Below, piece after piece: positions 7,818 through 16,545 of a stretch of 64,000 nt of DNA. Both the position numbers and the translations under genes were made by a program. This DNA is from Flavobacteriales bacterium (GTDB lineage: Bacteria; Bacteroidota; Bacteroidia; Flavobacteriales_F; PHOS-HE28), in contig JADKAN010000002.1 in the NCBI GenBank assembly GCA_016719225.1, positions 310,001 to 374,000 on the forward strand, read 5' to 3'. The notes under the pieces are model-generated. The model did not search any database. It was not told where the DNA came from and saw nothing but the letters and a program-made list of their open reading frames with translations. Each line of letters opens with the position of its first letter. The first letter of the stretch is position 1.

Positions 7818-8873
7818 ATGATCCACGCCACTTGGAAGGAGCTTACCCTCACACCGCGCTTCCCACTGGGAACCAGCAAGGGCGTGATCAAAGCGCGTAC
7901 GGTCTGGTACTTGATCGCTTGGGACGCGGAGCGTCCACAGGTGCGCGGCATCGGTGAGGCAGCGCTGTTCCCGGGTCACAGCAAGGAATTCCCTGCGGAT
8001 GTCCGCACCAAGTTGTTGGAACTTTGTGCCGATACTTCCAACTGGGGGCAACGCTTGCACGACGATCTGATGCATGTGCCAAGTGTACGTTTCGCCGTGG
8101 AGCAATGCCTGCGCGATCTGAAAGCCAGCGGCAGCAAGATCCTCTTCCCTTCGGAATTCACGTTGGGCCGATCGGGGATACCGATCAACGGCTTGGTATG
8201 GATGGGTGATATGGCCACCATGCGCGAGCGTATCAAAGCCCAGATCGACGGAGGCAGCCGATGCGTGAAATTGAAGATCGGCGGCATCGGCATCGCCGAC
8301 GAACTGCAGTTGCTCTCGGACGTACGCCGTGAATTCAATGTGAAGGAACTCACGCTGCGCGTAGATGCGAACGGCGCGTTCACCAACGGGAATGTGATGC
8401 CTGTGCTAGAGCGTCTCGCGGCATTGGAAGTGGAAAGCATCGAACAACCGGTGCCACCCGGACTGTACGAAGTAATGGCCGAACTCTGCGCGACGTCACC
8501 GTTACCGATCGCCTTGGACGAGGACCTCATCGGTATCAGCACACCGGAAGGCAAAAAGGATCTGTTGGATCATGTGAAGCCTCAATACGTCGTCATAAAG
8601 CCGAGCATGGTGGGCGGATGGGCCGCTGCACAGGAATGGATCGACCTGGCACAGGAACGTGGAATCGGTTGGTGGATCACATCGGCGTTGGAAAGCAGCA
8701 TCGGGTTGAACGCGATCGCCCAATGGACCGCCACCTTGGGCGTCACCATTCCGCAGGGCTTGGGTACGGGCAGCGTTTACTCGGACAACGTACCCTCACC
8801 GCTGTCCGTGAGCGCAGGCGAATTGAAGTACCGCCCGGAGATACCCTGGAACCTTGAACGCTTCGAGCCATGA
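7818..8873 (+). CDS. menC: o-succinylbenzoate synthase MenC
   Basis: A 351-residue enolase-superfamily dehydratase that turns SHCHC into o-succinylbenzoate. All catalytic positions are visible: the KxK pair K151/K153 in RCVKLKIGG, metal ligands D183 (VDANG), E209 (IEQPV) and D234 (LDEDL), and the second lysine K261 in VIKPSMVGGW. The capping N-terminal domain (about 1-110) precedes the barrel. The stop overlaps the menE start (ATGA at 8870), so the two are translationally coupled. Some enolase-superfamily enzymes are N-acylamino acid racemases, but the men context decides this one. Confidence 0.94.
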   Translation: MIHATWKELTLTPRFPLGTSKGVIKARTVWYLIAWDAERPQVRGIGEAALFPGHSKEFPADVRTKLLELCADTSNWGQRLHDDLMHVPSVRFAVEQCLRDLKASGSKILFPSEFTLGRSGIPINGLVWMGDMATMRERIKAQIDGGSRCVKLKIGGIGIADELQLLSDVRREFNVKELTLRVDANGAFTNGNVMPVLERLAALEVESIEQPVPPGLYEVMAELCATSPLPIALDEDLIGISTPEGKKDLLDHVKPQYVVIKPSMVGGWAAAQEWIDLAQERGIGWWITSALESSIGLNAIAQWTATLGVTIPQGLGTGSVYSDNVPSPLSVSAGELKYRPEIPWNLERFEP

Positions 8874-9982
8874 GCGCCCGCCCGAAGTACGCTAGGACCA
8901 TGGAGGACGCGTTCGTGTCATTGACCTTGGATGGAAAGCGGTTGAGCAGTATGGCCGCGTTCGATCATTTCAATAAGCTCGCCTTGAAAGGAAAGTCGGA
9001 CGAAAGCTGGAAAGGGGAATTGGCCTGCTTTGCACGGGAACTCGCCACTCGCAGTAGCGGCTCCATAACTGCCAGCACCAGCGGTACCACCGGCCCGCCT
9101 AAGCGCATGACCATTCCGCGCCGCGACCTGGTGAACAGTGCGCGGCTCACTGCGGACACTTTCGGGCTGCAAGAAGGCGACCGGGTCCTGTTATGCCTTC
9201 CATGCCAGTACATCGCTGGAAAAATGATGGTGGTGCGCGCAATGGCTTTGGGCCTCGATCTGCACGTCATCGATAGCCGGGGAAGTGTTCTGGATAATCT
9301 AAAGGCGAACAACGACCGCTTCCGTTTCACCGCCATGGTGCCTTTGCAGTTGCACCGAGCCATTCAAGAGGACCACGCCCGGGTGGAGCGACAATTCGAC
9401 ACGGTGCTCCTCGGCGGCGGGCCGGTAAGTGCGGCGTTGGAAGAAGACCTGCAAAGCCTGAAGACAGCTGTTCATCAGGGTTATGGCAGCACGGAAACGG
9501 TAACCCACGTGGCTTTACGGAAGCTTAACGGTAAAGGCCGAAGCGACGGCTACACGGCACTTGGACAGGTCTCTTTCGCAACGGACGAACGCGGTTGCCT
9601 CGTGGTGAGCACACCGCATTTAAGGACCAAGGAGCACATCACCAACGACCTTGTGGACTTGATCGATGCCACGCATTTCCGGTGGCTGGGCCGCATCGAC
9701 AACGTGATCCTCAGCGGAGGCAAGAAGATATATCCCGAACAATTGGAGGCCCGTTCGGGAGGGTTGATCGGCGTACCGCACTTCTTCCTGGCGCTACCGG
9801 ACGATCTGCTAGGCGAAGCCGTTGCCCTGGCCCTGGAAACGGACATTCCACCGGATGAGCTGGTGCCGGACATTCTCGAGAACCTGATGCGTGTGCTGGA
9901 AAAGCACGAATGGCCTCGACGTATCCTGGCCACCAAGCAATTCAGGCGCACCGCTTCCGGCAAGGTGATCCGGAGTATTTGA
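8870..9982 (+). CDS. menE: o-succinylbenzoate-CoA ligase MenE
   Basis: A 370-residue acyl-adenylate-forming ligase that activates o-succinylbenzoate with ATP and CoA. The P-loop motif ITASTSGTTGPPKRMTI (about 64-80), GYGSTETVTH (A5), RIDNVILSGGKKIYPEQLE (A8) and the catalytic lysine K365 in TASGKVIRSI are all present. It is shorter than typical AMP-dependent synthetases (about 450-500), as is common for Bacteroidota MenE. The ATG at 8870 overlaps the menC stop. An internal ATG ten codons later (MEDAFVSL) is a possible alternative. It closes the men cluster and converges on the next gene. Confidence 0.92.
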   Translation: MSARPKYARTMEDAFVSLTLDGKRLSSMAAFDHFNKLALKGKSDESWKGELACFARELATRSSGSITASTSGTTGPPKRMTIPRRDLVNSARLTADTFGLQEGDRVLLCLPCQYIAGKMMVVRAMALGLDLHVIDSRGSVLDNLKANNDRFRFTAMVPLQLHRAIQEDHARVERQFDTVLLGGGPVSAALEEDLQSLKTAVHQGYGSTETVTHVALRKLNGKGRSDGYTALGQVSFATDERGCLVVSTPHLRTKEHITNDLVDLIDATHFRWLGRIDNVILSGGKKIYPEQLEARSGGLIGVPHFFLALPDDLLGEAVALALETDIPPDELVPDILENLMRVLEKHEWPRRILATKQFRRTASGKVIRSI

Positions 9983-9993
9983 AGTCGGGCCGG

Positions 9994-10779
9994 TCAGGCT
10001 CCCTTATCCACCGGCACAATGGCCAGTGTAAGTTGTGTGTTACGATCGGCAAGGTCAAGCAGTAACGCACGGATGCAGAGGATCAGGCCCGTCATTTCGA
10101 AGGTCTCTTCCAGCGTATACATCGCGATGTATTTCGGCTCCATGAAGATCCAGCAATCCGCGGTGTCACCGAAAACGCGGCATGGCATCCAAGGATAGTT
10201 CCCCGGATCCACAGGGGTCAACGTTGCGATAAGCTTACCACCGGCCATCTCCAAGAAAACGGCCCCGAAGACATAGATGATGCCACTCATGATGAGCCGT
10301 TTCCGCAGTGCCGGTGACAGTCCGAAAAGCCAGCGGGATAGCAGTAGGACCAACCCGATGGCTGCAAGACCATAAGGTATCACCCAAGCATAATAGAACC
10401 ATCCGCCCAAGCCATCGCCCCCGGAGCCTTCCAATAGGCGCTTGGTGAACTGCATGAATTTCTCGTGGATCTGCGAACCTTCGTCCACGCCCAGGAAGAA
10501 GAAAACCGCGGCCATCGTTTTCCAGCCACGGGCGATCTTCGCGTTCGTCCGCAGGCCGTGCATGAGGAACAGCACCGCGCCGAAGAAAAAGAGCAGCACA
10601 TTGTAGAGCGTCGGCATGTTCGCCTCGGTATCGAGATCGGCCAACTGTGTCAGCGCCTCCACGCGCCAATGCAGCACGAGATGGCAGAATGAGGTGAACA
10701 GGCTGAGGGCCACTAAAATGGCCAGCACCGCGAAGAGGGTCCGCGTGGTGCGCTTTGGGTCAAGAAGAACGCTGTGCAT
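9994..10779 (-). CDS. polytopic membrane protein of unknown function with a DE-HE motif
   Basis: 261 residues with about seven hydrophobic segments (for example FAVLAILVALSLFTSFCHLV, LYNVLLFFFGAVLFLMHG, LAAIGLVLLLSRWLF, LIMSGIIYVFGAVFL). One striking charged stretch, FFLGVDEGSQIHEKF, sits at the start of a loop. Acidic and His residues in this arrangement suggest metal binding or catalysis at the membrane, but I do not recognise a characterised family. The frame opens at 10836, but that start lies inside the strong hairpin at 10818-10848, so MHSVLLDPKRTTRTLF at 10779 is preferred. The gene converges with menE, 11 bp apart. Confidence 0.7.
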   Translation of the reverse strand: MHSVLLDPKRTTRTLFAVLAILVALSLFTSFCHLVLHWRVEALTQLADLDTEANMPTLYNVLLFFFGAVLFLMHGLRTNAKIARGWKTMAAVFFFLGVDEGSQIHEKFMQFTKRLLEGSGGDGLGGWFYYAWVIPYGLAAIGLVLLLSRWLFGLSPALRKRLIMSGIIYVFGAVFLEMAGGKLIATLTPVDPGNYPWMPCRVFGDTADCWIFMEPKYIAMYTLEETFEMTGLILCIRALLLDLADRNTQLTLAIVPVDKGA

Positions 10780-10817
10780 GGTGGATGCCGCGAAGTGATC
10801 GACCCGGAATGGGAAGA

Positions 10818-10848
10818 TCGGCGCCGCCCGGAACACGGGCGGCGCCGG
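10818..10848 (-). terminator. strong GC hairpin between zinc-ribbon and membrane-protein genes
   Basis: Arms 10820-10830 and 10836-10846 are perfectly complementary (11 bp, extended by one C-G pair and one wobble) around loop GAACA. It lies just after the minus-strand DUF5679 stop and before the next minus-strand start. The U-tract is poor, so it may act as an attenuating or RNA-stabilising structure rather than a classic terminator. Confidence 0.5.
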
Positions 10849-10852
10849 ACGA

Positions 10853-11008
10853 TCAGGCCTTTCCCATGATCTTGAACATGCCCGTACCGCACTCTGGGCA
10901 CTTGCCTTTCATGGCCTTGCGACCGTTCGCCATCGTTACCTCACCTGCTTCCTTCATGTTCCGCTTTGCCTTGCACTTCACGCAATAAGCTTCAACTGCT
11001 GCTGCCAT
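10853..11008 (-). CDS. DUF5679-type small zinc-ribbon protein
   Basis: A 51-residue protein starting MAAAVEAYCVKCKAKRNMKE and ending CPECGTGMFKIMGKA. Two CxxC knuckles (C9/C12 and C37/C40) form a probable zinc ribbon. The layout, with VTMANGRKAMKGKCPECGTG in the second half, matches the short DUF5679 family, whose function is unknown. It lies alone between trpS and the membrane protein, upstream of a strong hairpin. Confidence 0.8.
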   Translation of the reverse strand: MAAAVEAYCVKCKAKRNMKEAGEVTMANGRKAMKGKCPECGTGMFKIMGKA

Positions 11009-11127
11009 CTTTCTTGGGGGTTAATGCCCGGACAACACGCCCGAACATGCGGCAATGTAGTGCCAACGGGCCTTTTGGGGCCATGGCGGCAGCCAAAAGG
11101 TTTTCAACAACACAGTATATGCCACCG

Positions 11128-12108
11128 TCAATAGCGCGACGCGTAGCCGCTGCGTTCCCGTACGCGATGCAAGGTGGTATGGGCCACTGCACGCGCCTTC
11201 TCCGCCCCGATGGCCAGTTGCCGGTCCAATTCGCCACTGTTGGTTATCAGGGCTTGGAATCGGGCCCGTTCCTGTGCGAACCGGGCGAGCAAGAGGCCGA
11301 GCAGTTCCTTTTTAGCGTGGCCATATCCATATCCGCCGCGCAGGTAGTCGCCTCGCATGGTTTCCGCATCGGCCGGGGATGCGACGAGCTTGAAGAGCTG
11401 GAAAACATTGTCGGTCCCGGGGTCTTTCGGCTCTTCCAGCGCCTTGCTGTCGGTCACGATGGACATCACCTGTTTCTTCAGCTCTTTTTCCGGAAGGAAG
11501 ATGTTGATGGTGTTGCCATAGCTCTTGCTCATTTTCCGGCCGTCCGTTCCCGGCACGGTCATCAGGTCGGGGTCGATCTGCGCGGTGGGCACCACGAACG
11601 TGTCCTCACCGTAGGCCCGGTTGAAGGCACTGGCAATGTCGCGCGTGATCTCCAAGTGCTGCCGCTGGTCCTTGCCCACGGGGACTGTGTCGGTATCGTA
11701 CAGCAGTATGTCAGCGGCCATCAGCACCGGATAGTAGAACAGGCCCGCGTTCACTTGGCTTACGTTATCGCTCTTGTCCTTGAAGGAGTGCGCGTTGGCG
11801 AGCATGGGGAAAGGCGTGAGACAGCCGAGGAACCAGGAAAGTTCAGCTACCTCCGGCACATCGCTTTGGCGGTAGAAGGTCACCTTGCTAACGTCCAAGC
11901 CACAGGCAAGCCAAGCGGCGGCCACCGCATAGGTGTTTTCCCGCAGGATGTGCGGGTCGCGCACAGTGGTGAAGGAATGCAGGTCGGCGATGAAGAGGAA
12001 AGCGTCGTTGCCGGGCTTGGCGCCCATGTCGATCGCGGGCAGGATTGCGCCGAGCAGGTTGCCTAAGTGGGGTGTGCCGGTACTTTGGATGCCGGTAAGG
12101 ATGCGCAT
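11128..12108 (-). CDS. trpS: tryptophan-tRNA ligase
   Basis: A 326-residue class I aminoacyl-tRNA synthetase that charges tRNA-Trp. The HIGH-type motif is TGTPHLGN (P13-N17) and the KMSKS loop is intact at 192-196 (GRKMSKSYGN). The intervening LYDTDTVPVGKDQRQHLE is a conserved TrpRS block. The frame opens nine codons earlier, but MRILTGIQSTG at 12108 is the canonical N-terminus. A TATCTTCG element lies 36 bp upstream, back to back with one for plsC. The ~120 bp between this stop and the zinc-ribbon gene hold nothing recognisable. Confidence 0.96.
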   Translation of the reverse strand: MRILTGIQSTGTPHLGNLLGAILPAIDMGAKPGNDAFLFIADLHSFTTVRDPHILRENTYAVAAAWLACGLDVSKVTFYRQSDVPEVAELSWFLGCLTPFPMLANAHSFKDKSDNVSQVNAGLFYYPVLMAADILLYDTDTVPVGKDQRQHLEITRDIASAFNRAYGEDTFVVPTAQIDPDLMTVPGTDGRKMSKSYGNTINIFLPEKELKKQVMSIVTDSKALEEPKDPGTDNVFQLFKLVASPADAETMRGDYLRGGYGYGHAKKELLGLLLARFAQERARFQALITNSGELDRQLAIGAEKARAVAHTTLHRVRERSGYASRY

Positions 12109-12144
12109 GGATCGGGGCGGTGCAGTAAAAAGCACCGGTGGCGG

Positions 12145-12152
12145 CGAAGATA
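12145..12152 (-). promoter_or_regulatory. -7-like element TATCTTCG before trpS
   Basis: It reads TATCTTCG on the minus strand, 36 bp before the trpS ATG and divergent from a similar element for plsC. No good -33 TTG is seen. Confidence 0.4.
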
Positions 12153-12159
12153 GAGAAGG

Positions 12160-12167
12160 TAGCTTCG
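12160..12167 (+). promoter_or_regulatory. -7-like element TAGCTTCG before plsC
   Basis: This TAnnTTCG match lies 22 bp before the GTG at 12190, facing away from the trpS element. Confidence 0.35.
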
Positions 12168-12189
12168 CGCCACCTTATCCGGTCCGAAC

Positions 12190-13017
12190 GTGCGCTCAAC
12201 GCAGCCTCATCACCATCTTGACAGACCCACGGTCGCTTCCGACGCGGAGCGGCGCAATACGTTGGCAAAATGGTTGTTCGCACCGTTCCGCATCGTGTTC
12301 AAGTTGTGGTTCGTGGGTGTTTTTTTCTTCTCGATGGTATTGCTGTACATCCCGTTCAAGCTGATGCTGCGACGGCCTTCCGGCTACCCCTTTGCATTCC
12401 GGCTGATGCGGCGTTGGGGCTCCTTCCTCAACTATGCGCTGCTGGTGCCGCTGAAGGTGGAACGGCACGGGGAACTGCCCCCGCCACCGTACGTGATCTG
12501 TGTGAACCACAGCAGCTACTTGGACATCATCCACACGTTCAACCTGGTGCCGGACTACTTCCTTTTCATGGGGAAATACGAACTGTTGAAATGGCCGTTG
12601 TTCCGCATTTTTTTCGTGGACATGCACATTGCGGTGAACCGGGGTAATCGCACGGAGGCGGCAAGGGCATTGATGAAAGCGGCCAGTGCGATAGGCCGCG
12701 GCATCAGCATCAGCATCTTCCCGGAAGGCACTATCCCTGCCACGGCTCCGCGTATGAAGTTGTTCAAGGACGGGGCGTTCAAGCTGGCGATCGACAAGCA
12801 GGTACCCGTGGTGCCGATCACGTTCGTTGACAATTGGCGTTTGTTCGGTGACCCGGAAAAGCTGCTGAGCCGCGGCAGGCCCGGCATCGCCCGCGCGGTG
12901 GTACACGCTGCCATACCCACCGTGGGCATGGGCCCGAGTGAAGTTGATACCTTGCGCCGCCGCGTGTTCGATGCCATAGAGGCGCCGCTACGCGAAGAAA
13001 CGGACCGGATAAGATGA
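12190..13017 (+). CDS. plsC: 1-acyl-sn-glycerol-3-phosphate acyltransferase
   Basis: A 275-residue membrane-associated acyltransferase that makes phosphatidic acid from lysophosphatidic acid. The acyltransferase motif I NHSSYLD has His107 and Asp112, and motif III is FPEGT within ISIFPEGTIPATAPRMK. An N-terminal hydrophobic helix (about 36-55) anchors it to the inner membrane. No ATG fits. The GTG at 12190 is the first usable start, and a TTG at 12262 just before LAKWLFAPFR is an alternative that would drop a low-homology leader. The stop overlaps gatC (ATGA). Confidence 0.88.
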   Translation: MRSTQPHHHLDRPTVASDAERRNTLAKWLFAPFRIVFKLWFVGVFFFSMVLLYIPFKLMLRRPSGYPFAFRLMRRWGSFLNYALLVPLKVERHGELPPPPYVICVNHSSYLDIIHTFNLVPDYFLFMGKYELLKWPLFRIFFVDMHIAVNRGNRTEAARALMKAASAIGRGISISIFPEGTIPATAPRMKLFKDGAFKLAIDKQVPVVPITFVDNWRLFGDPEKLLSRGRPGIARAVVHAAIPTVGMGPSEVDTLRRRVFDAIEAPLREETDRIR

Positions 13018-13310
13018 AGTTGGATCCCGCCACTTTGGACCGCATCGCCGAACTGGCGCGCTTGGACCCCGGCACCGCCGAAGAGCGGACCATCTTGCTC
13101 ACCGACATGCAGCGCGTGCTGGATTTCGTGGAAGCACTGAACGGTGTGGACACCACGGGTGTGGAACCGCTCATCTTCATGGGTGAGGAACGCGACGTGC
13201 TGCGCGATGACGTGGCCATGCCCGGACTGCCACGCGAAGAAGTGCTGAAGAACGCCCCAACGGCGGACAGCGACTACTTCAAGGTGCCCCGCGTGGTCGG
13301 CAAAGGTTGA
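13014..13310 (+). CDS. gatC: Asp-tRNA(Asn)/Glu-tRNA(Gln) amidotransferase subunit C
   Basis: A 98-residue subunit that stabilises the GatCAB transamidase, which makes Gln-tRNA(Gln) and/or Asn-tRNA(Asn). The helical N-terminus (IAELARLDPGTAEERTILL, then MQRVLDFVEALNGVDTTGVEP) and the tail LREDDV-like LRDDVAMPGL ending FKVPRVVGKG are typical. gatA and gatB are not in the window. It is translationally coupled to plsC, and its last 37 bp overlap the convergent CPBP gene. Confidence 0.92.
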   Translation: MKLDPATLDRIAELARLDPGTAEERTILLTDMQRVLDFVEALNGVDTTGVEPLIFMGEERDVLRDDVAMPGLPREEVLKNAPTADSDYFKVPRVVGKG

Positions 13311-14194
13311 AGCAACGGTAAGGCTTCCGACAGCGTGTCATCTCCCCATACTGCGCGTTTCCGCGTACCGAGTTCGCGCCAGCCGTAGATCAGCACCAAG
13401 AGAGCGGAACCGATGCAATTGGCCGCAACGAAACCGTTGATGTAGATCGGGTCCAAGCCTCCGTTCGCAGGGAACACCGGCACGATGAAGAAAGCGCAGT
13501 TGCTCACGATCTGCGCGATCATCAGGATCGTCCCGCTGCGCGTCATGTTGAAAACCCAGCCCAACAGGATGGTGAGCGAGAACATGCTGGCCATGAAAAC
13601 GGGGATCGGAAAGCCGTCCGGAACACCTTCGCCGAGCAGCAGCATGGGCAAATACCAGAGGCCCCAGGAAACGCCCACCATGGCGCAGGAGGCCAAGGCA
13701 GAATAGCGGCCTTGCAGGCGGGTCACGGAGAACTTCATCCACGCGGTCTCCTCCACGAAGGCGATGCCCACGATAAAGGCGAAATTGTGCATCAGGTTGA
13801 TCGCTGCTTGATTCGTTCCGCCGAAGAAATCCTCGATCACCCAGCCCGGCCAAGGGGCAAGGCCCAGCACTGTGATCACGATGATCCCGGCATAGAAATA
13901 GAGGAATTTCCACGAGAAGGCCAGCGCGTAGAACTGCACGGGTGCCTTCCACTTGAAGTAGGAGCCGAATAGCGTCCGTAACCCGCCCAAGCCTTCCAAG
14001 TAAAAGGAAATGAGCATGGCAAAACCCAGCGGCCCGAACACCCGGAAGCGGAACACCATATGCGCCAACGGATCATCGTCCATGTGCACGCCGCCCTGCA
14101 GCCGGTGGGACATGAAGGCCACCACCAGGAACTGGTAGCCCAGTGTCAACACGGTGAAAGTGAGCACGGGGAATCGGGTGATGAAAGCGCGCAT
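13274..14194 (-). CDS. CPBP-family intramembrane metalloprotease-like protein
   Basis: A 306-residue integral membrane protein with about eight hydrophobic segments. The CPBP (CAAX-processing/bacteriocin-processing-like) signature is FVEETAWMKF near 170-180, followed by VSWGLWYLPMLLLGEG, equivalent to the EExxxR and FxxxH motifs. The second motif has Tyr-Leu where His is often found, and EExxxR appears as EETAWMK, so catalysis is uncertain. Substrate unknown. A TAACATTG element precedes the start on the minus strand. The 3' end runs antisense into gatC. Confidence 0.75.
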   Translation of the reverse strand: MRAFITRFPVLTFTVLTLGYQFLVVAFMSHRLQGGVHMDDDPLAHMVFRFRVFGPLGFAMLISFYLEGLGGLRTLFGSYFKWKAPVQFYALAFSWKFLYFYAGIIVITVLGLAPWPGWVIEDFFGGTNQAAINLMHNFAFIVGIAFVEETAWMKFSVTRLQGRYSALASCAMVGVSWGLWYLPMLLLGEGVPDGFPIPVFMASMFSLTILLGWVFNMTRSGTILMIAQIVSNCAFFIVPVFPANGGLDPIYINGFVAANCIGSALLVLIYGWRELGTRKRAVWGDDTLSEALPLLQPLPTTRGTLK

Positions 14195-14285
14195 GGTCTA
14201 CGGAAGCGGCGCAATGTTAATGGGAAAACGAGATGCCCGTCAATCCGTACGGTGACGAGGGCTGGCGGTGCCGCAGCGGGCCAAT

Positions 14286-14293
14286 TACCTTCG
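14286..14293 (+). promoter_or_regulatory. -7-like element TACCTTCG before kbl
   Basis: This TAnnTTCG match ends 33 bp before the kbl ATG. No clear -33 element is seen. Confidence 0.4.
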
Positions 14294-14326
14294 CCGCGCG
14301 GCCTGCCCGCAAAAATCCAAGCCATC

Positions 14327-15517
14327 ATGTACGGAAAGCTGAAAGCACAACTGCAAACTGAATTGGCCTCCATTGAAGAAGCCGGGTTGTTCAAGCGCGA
14401 GCGCATCATCACCAGTGAACAGGGCGCGGAGATCACCGTGAATGGCGAACAGGTGCTCAATTTCTGCGCCAACAACTACCTCGGCCTAAGCTCGGACCCT
14501 GACGTGTTGAAGGCCGCGCACGCCACGCTGGATTCGCATGGCTACGGTATGAGCAGTGTGCGCTTCATCTGCGGCACGCAGGACATCCACAAGGAGCTGG
14601 AAGAGAAGCTGGCGCGTTTCCATGGCACTGACGATACCATTCTCTACGCGGCCTGCTTCGATGCGAACGGTGGCGTGTTCGAACCACTGCTCGGGCAGGA
14701 GGACGCCATCATCAGTGATGCGCTCAACCATGCCAGCATCATCGACGGCGTGCGGTTGTGCAAGGCAATGCGTTACCGGTATGCCAACAACGACATGGCG
14801 GACCTGGAAGTGCAACTGAAGATGGCGCGGGCCGATGGTGCCAAGAACATCATCATCGTCACGGACGGCGTGTTCAGCATGGACGGTATTATCGCGGACC
14901 TCAAGGGCGTGTGCGATCTGGCCGACAAATACGAGGCGCTGGTCATGGTGGACGAATGCCACGCGGCCGGCTTCATCGGTAAGACAGGGCGCGGCAGCAT
15001 TGAACATTGTGGCGTTACCGGGCGGGTGGACATCATTACAGGAACGCTGGGCAAGGCGCTTGGCGGGGCCATGGGCGGGTACACCACTGGCCGTAAGGAG
15101 ATCGTGGACCTGCTGCGTCAGCGCTCGCGCCCATATCTCTTCAGCAATTCGTTGGCACCGGCCATCGTGGGCGCAAGTATCAAAGTGATCGACCTGTTGA
15201 GCGCTTCCACCACGTTGCGGGACAAATTGGAAAAGAACGTGGACCGTTTCCGCACGGGCATTGAAAAGCTCGGTTTCAAAACGCGCGGTTCAGGCGCGGC
15301 CATCGTCCCGGTGATGTTGGGCGATGCAAAGGTGAGCCAAGTGATGGCGGACAAGCTGCTGGCCGAAGGCATCTACGCCATCGGTTTCTTCTTCCCTGTG
15401 GTGCCGAAGGACACCGCGCGCATCCGCGTGCAGTTGAGCGCGGCGCACACCGATGCACATATCGACAAGGCGCTTGCCGCGTTTGCGAAGGTGGGTAAGG
15501 AGATGGGAGTGATCTGA
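14327..15517 (+). CDS. kbl: glycine C-acetyltransferase (2-amino-3-ketobutyrate CoA ligase)
   Basis: A 396-residue PLP enzyme of the alpha-oxoamine synthase family, which in threonine catabolism splits 2-amino-3-ketobutyrate with CoA into glycine and acetyl-CoA. Kbl blocks are NFCANNYLGLSSDP, MSSVRFICGTQDIHKELE, MVDECHAAGFIGKTGRG and the PLP lysine in GTLGKALGGAMGG. The frame is open back to 14060, but MYGKLKAQLQTEL at 14327 is the family N-terminus. The close relatives KAS/serine palmitoyltransferase are less likely, since CGTQDIHKELE and the near-400 length fit Kbl. No tdh is adjacent. The stretch to the next gene (15518-15669) holds only a weak promoter candidate. Confidence 0.93.
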   Translation: MYGKLKAQLQTELASIEEAGLFKRERIITSEQGAEITVNGEQVLNFCANNYLGLSSDPDVLKAAHATLDSHGYGMSSVRFICGTQDIHKELEEKLARFHGTDDTILYAACFDANGGVFEPLLGQEDAIISDALNHASIIDGVRLCKAMRYRYANNDMADLEVQLKMARADGAKNIIIVTDGVFSMDGIIADLKGVCDLADKYEALVMVDECHAAGFIGKTGRGSIEHCGVTGRVDIITGTLGKALGGAMGGYTTGRKEIVDLLRQRSRPYLFSNSLAPAIVGASIKVIDLLSASTTLRDKLEKNVDRFRTGIEKLGFKTRGSGAAIVPVMLGDAKVSQVMADKLLAEGIYAIGFFFPVVPKDTARIRVQLSAAHTDAHIDKALAAFAKVGKEMGVI

Positions 15518-15569
15518 GGCTTCAGGCCGTTTTGGTCCAGTAGATCCCGAGGCACGTGCAAGGGGGGAC

Positions 15570-15600
15570 TTGCCAACCGTATTCCATTTCCGCTACCTTG
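15570..15600 (+). promoter_or_regulatory. candidate promoter of the polyprenyl-P-arabinose-type operon
   Basis: TTG at 15570-15572 and TACCTTG at 15594-15600 are separated by 21 bp, close to the Bacteroidota TTG-N19-TAnnTTTG layout. They lie 70 bp upstream of the first operon gene. Confidence 0.3.
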
Positions 15601-15669
15601 CCCACCGCCAGAGGAGCTGGTGAGATTATTACCTTGTTTGATCCACCGCTCAAGCACCCTTCGCCAGCC

Positions 15670-16545
15670 ATGAAATGGGGCATAGTGCGCGACCTACTGC
15701 GTGCGGAGCAGTGGGTGAAGAATGGATTTATTTTACTTCCGGCCTTTTTTGCAGGAAACATCCTGGCTCCGGGCGTATTGCCGACGGTCCTACTGGGCAT
15801 AGTGGCTTTCTCGCTGGTGGCTTCGTCCATTTATATCGTGAACGACCTGCGGGATGCACCGATGGACAGGCTTCATCCGCGCAAGTGCAAGCGGCCTATC
15901 GCAGCACGGTTGGTTGAACCTTCCACGGCGATAGCCGTGGCTTGCATAATTTCCGTGGTCGGTCTGAGCGGGGCATTCCTACTGAATACGGAATTCGGCC
16001 TCATCGCTTTGGGCTACGGCGTGATGAACTTGGCCTATAGTCTCTACTTGAAACGCTGGGCCATTTTGGACATCATGATCATCGCACTGGGCTTCATCCT
16101 CCGGATCCACGCGGGTGGAGCTTTGGCCGAGGTGCCCATCAGCATGTGGCTGGAGATCCTCACCTTCCTGCTCGCCCTGTTCATCGCCTTCGGTAAACGC
16201 CGCGATGAAGTCCTCGTCTCCATGAATTCCGGCAACGATCCGAGACGCAGCATACAGGGCTACAATTTGGAGATGGTGAACAGCAGCATGTCGCTGATCG
16301 CGTCTGTGACGTTAGTGGCCTACCTGATGTACACCGTCAGTCCGGAAGTGATGGGCCGTATCGGTAGCACGCACGTCTATTACACGGCTTTCTTCGTGCT
16401 GATGGGCATGTTGCGTTACCTGCAGCTCGCCTTGGTGAAACAGCGCACCGGTTCGCCCACGCGGCTCGTCCTCGAGGATTGGCCTTTGCAGGCGATCATT
16501 GCTGGCTGGCTCATAACGTTCGCAATAATTCTCTATGCGCGTTGA
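15670..16545 (+). CDS. UbiA-family polyprenyl-phosphate phosphoribosyltransferase (DPPR-synthase-like)
   Basis: A 291-residue membrane enzyme with about eight to nine hydrophobic segments. The prenyl-phosphate/Mg2+ motif NDLRDAPMDRLHP (58-70) and the second block YSLYLKRWAILDIM are those of the UbiA group that includes mycobacterial decaprenyl-phosphate phosphoribosyltransferase (Rv3806c). Known reaction of that enzyme: polyprenyl phosphate plus PRPP gives polyprenyl-phosphoryl-5-phosphoribose. The HP after the third Asp and KRPIAA (CKRPIAARLV) are typical of this subgroup rather than MenA or UbiA proper. The start at 15670 (MKWGIVRDLLRAEQW) replaces an earlier in-frame ATG at 15556 that encodes no homology. 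The next gene begins 11 bp before this stop. Confidence 0.85.
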   Translation: MKWGIVRDLLRAEQWVKNGFILLPAFFAGNILAPGVLPTVLLGIVAFSLVASSIYIVNDLRDAPMDRLHPRKCKRPIAARLVEPSTAIAVACIISVVGLSGAFLLNTEFGLIALGYGVMNLAYSLYLKRWAILDIMIIALGFILRIHAGGALAEVPISMWLEILTFLLALFIAFGKRRDEVLVSMNSGNDPRRSIQGYNLEMVNSSMSLIASVTLVAYLMYTVSPEVMGRIGSTHVYYTAFFVLMGMLRYLQLALVKQRTGSPTRLVLEDWPLQAIIAGWLITFAIILYAR

